From Myxococcales bacterium (GTDB lineage: Bacteria > Myxococcota_A > Polyangia > Fen-1088), in the NCBI GenBank assembly GCA_003170035.1, contig PMZX01000353.1, positions 57,538 through 64,536 of the forward strand: a stretch of 6,999 bases of DNA, in the 5' to 3' direction. The notes under the pieces are model-generated. The model made no database searches. It was not told the DNA's origin and was given only the letters and a program-made list of their open reading frames with translations. The translations under genes and the position numbers were made by a program. Positions 6,753-6,999 of this stretch are shown here, in pieces. Numbering within the stretch: the stretch's first letter is position 1; every line of letters begins with the position of its first letter.

Positions 6753-6999
6753 TTAGAACCTCCCCGTGGCAGCGAGCCCGGCGCCGCCTGGCAATCCGAA
6801 CGGTACGAAGCTGACTCTCTTCGGCTCGGGCCCGGCCAAGTTGACGTTCCTGACTGCGGCCGTGCTCGGTGGCCCCGATTCGAGGAAATTCCACAACGAC
6901 AAGAGGCCGGTCAGTACCCCCACTCCCAACGCCACATCGGCGCCCACGTAGTACCACTGGCCGGTATGCTTGCGCGAATCCTTGTTGTTGGCGAGCTTG
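6753..6999 (-). CDS. C-terminal fragment of a membrane protein, start beyond window edge
   Basis: The minus strand is open from the right edge to a TAA at 6753-6755, giving the last 81 residues of a larger protein. Fragment residues 15-39 (WYYVGADVALGVGVLTGLLS..) form one likely transmembrane helix. A proline- and valine-rich stretch follows, and the tail GLPGGAGLAATGRF ends on Phe. Tails of this kind, a membrane segment followed by a short beta-like end with Gly-Arg-Phe, recall the C-termini of PEGA- or TPR-containing envelope proteins of myxobacteria; this is from memory of the style, not an alignment, and the family could be different. Coding is supported by the Shine-Dalgarno and 1-base spacing of the FG-GAP gene that follows. 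An internal GTG at 6945-6947 could in principle start a 64-residue protein, but the frame stays open with plausible composition to the edge. Confidence 0.72.
   Translation of the reverse strand, partial: KLANNKDSRKHTGQWYYVGADVALGVGVLTGLLSLWNFLESGPPSTAAVRNVNLAGPEPKRVSFVPFGLPGGAGLAATGRF
6758..6765 (-). promoter_or_regulatory. Strong ribosome binding site of the FG-GAP gene
   Basis: The minus strand reads GGGGAGGT, with GGAGG 7 bases before the ATG at 6751. It lies within the final codons (Thr-Gly-Arg-Phe) of the upstream gene. It settles the start and points to coupled translation of the two genes. Confidence 0.85.

Noticed and set aside
5921..6814. 297-residue plus-strand open frame opposite the FG-GAP gene
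   Set aside because: The opposite strand has FG-GAP units, a signal sequence and a strong ribosome site; this frame has Arg-rich composition only.
6412..6957. 181-residue minus-strand frame overlapping the envelope gene junction
   Set aside because: Wrong frame over both the membrane-protein tail and the FG-GAP N-terminus; no ribosome site and Arg-rich composition.
1..6999. Mobile elements, CRISPR arrays, tRNA, rRNA, riboswitches or defence genes
   Set aside because: No transposase or integrase motifs, no regularly spaced repeats, no tRNA-like fold and no gap large enough for a riboswitch were seen by reading both strands.

Overview
The window is GC-rich (clearly above 60 percent by eye), densely coding DNA from a bacterial chromosome. 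The best guess for the host is a member of the Myxococcota or a related former deltaproteobacterium. This is inferred from three things: high GC, an FG-GAP repeat lipoprotein, and a membrane protein ending in a 'GGAGL..GRF'-type tail, plus a small Cys-rich protein of a style familiar from that group. Nothing here (rRNA, phylogenetic marker search) proves the assignment. There are no RNA genes, transposases, integrases, CRISPR arrays or phage genes, and no gene-free stretch longer than about 60 bases.

Layout, left to right. On the minus strand lie trpA (its 3' end is cut by the window edge) and trpB, encoding the two subunits of tryptophan synthase; they overlap by 4 bases (ATGA). Divergent from trpB, across 60 bases, is a 108-residue plus-strand gene for a small protein with two copies of a C-x4-C-x9-C-x2-C module joined by a Pro/Ala/Glu-rich linker. 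It converges on a minus-strand quinone oxidoreductase gene (qor). Divergent from qor, across 50 bases, is a plus-strand pair for late haem synthesis: hemE (uroporphyrinogen decarboxylase) and, 17 bases later, hemH (ferrochelatase, GTG start). hemH ends one base from the 3' end of a minus-strand gene for a secreted, probably lipid-anchored FG-GAP beta-propeller protein. That gene is itself the downstream member of a pair with a membrane protein cut by the right edge; 1 base separates the two, and the Shine-Dalgarno lies inside the upstream coding region.

How the genes relate: TrpA and TrpB form one enzyme complex. HemE and HemH act in the same pathway, separated by the coproporphyrinogen and protoporphyrinogen oxidation steps, whose genes are not in the window. 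Qor is a stand-alone redox enzyme. The two envelope genes at the right probably form an operon of unknown function. Most of the window is ordinary housekeeping. The least explained parts are the double Cys-module protein and the envelope pair.
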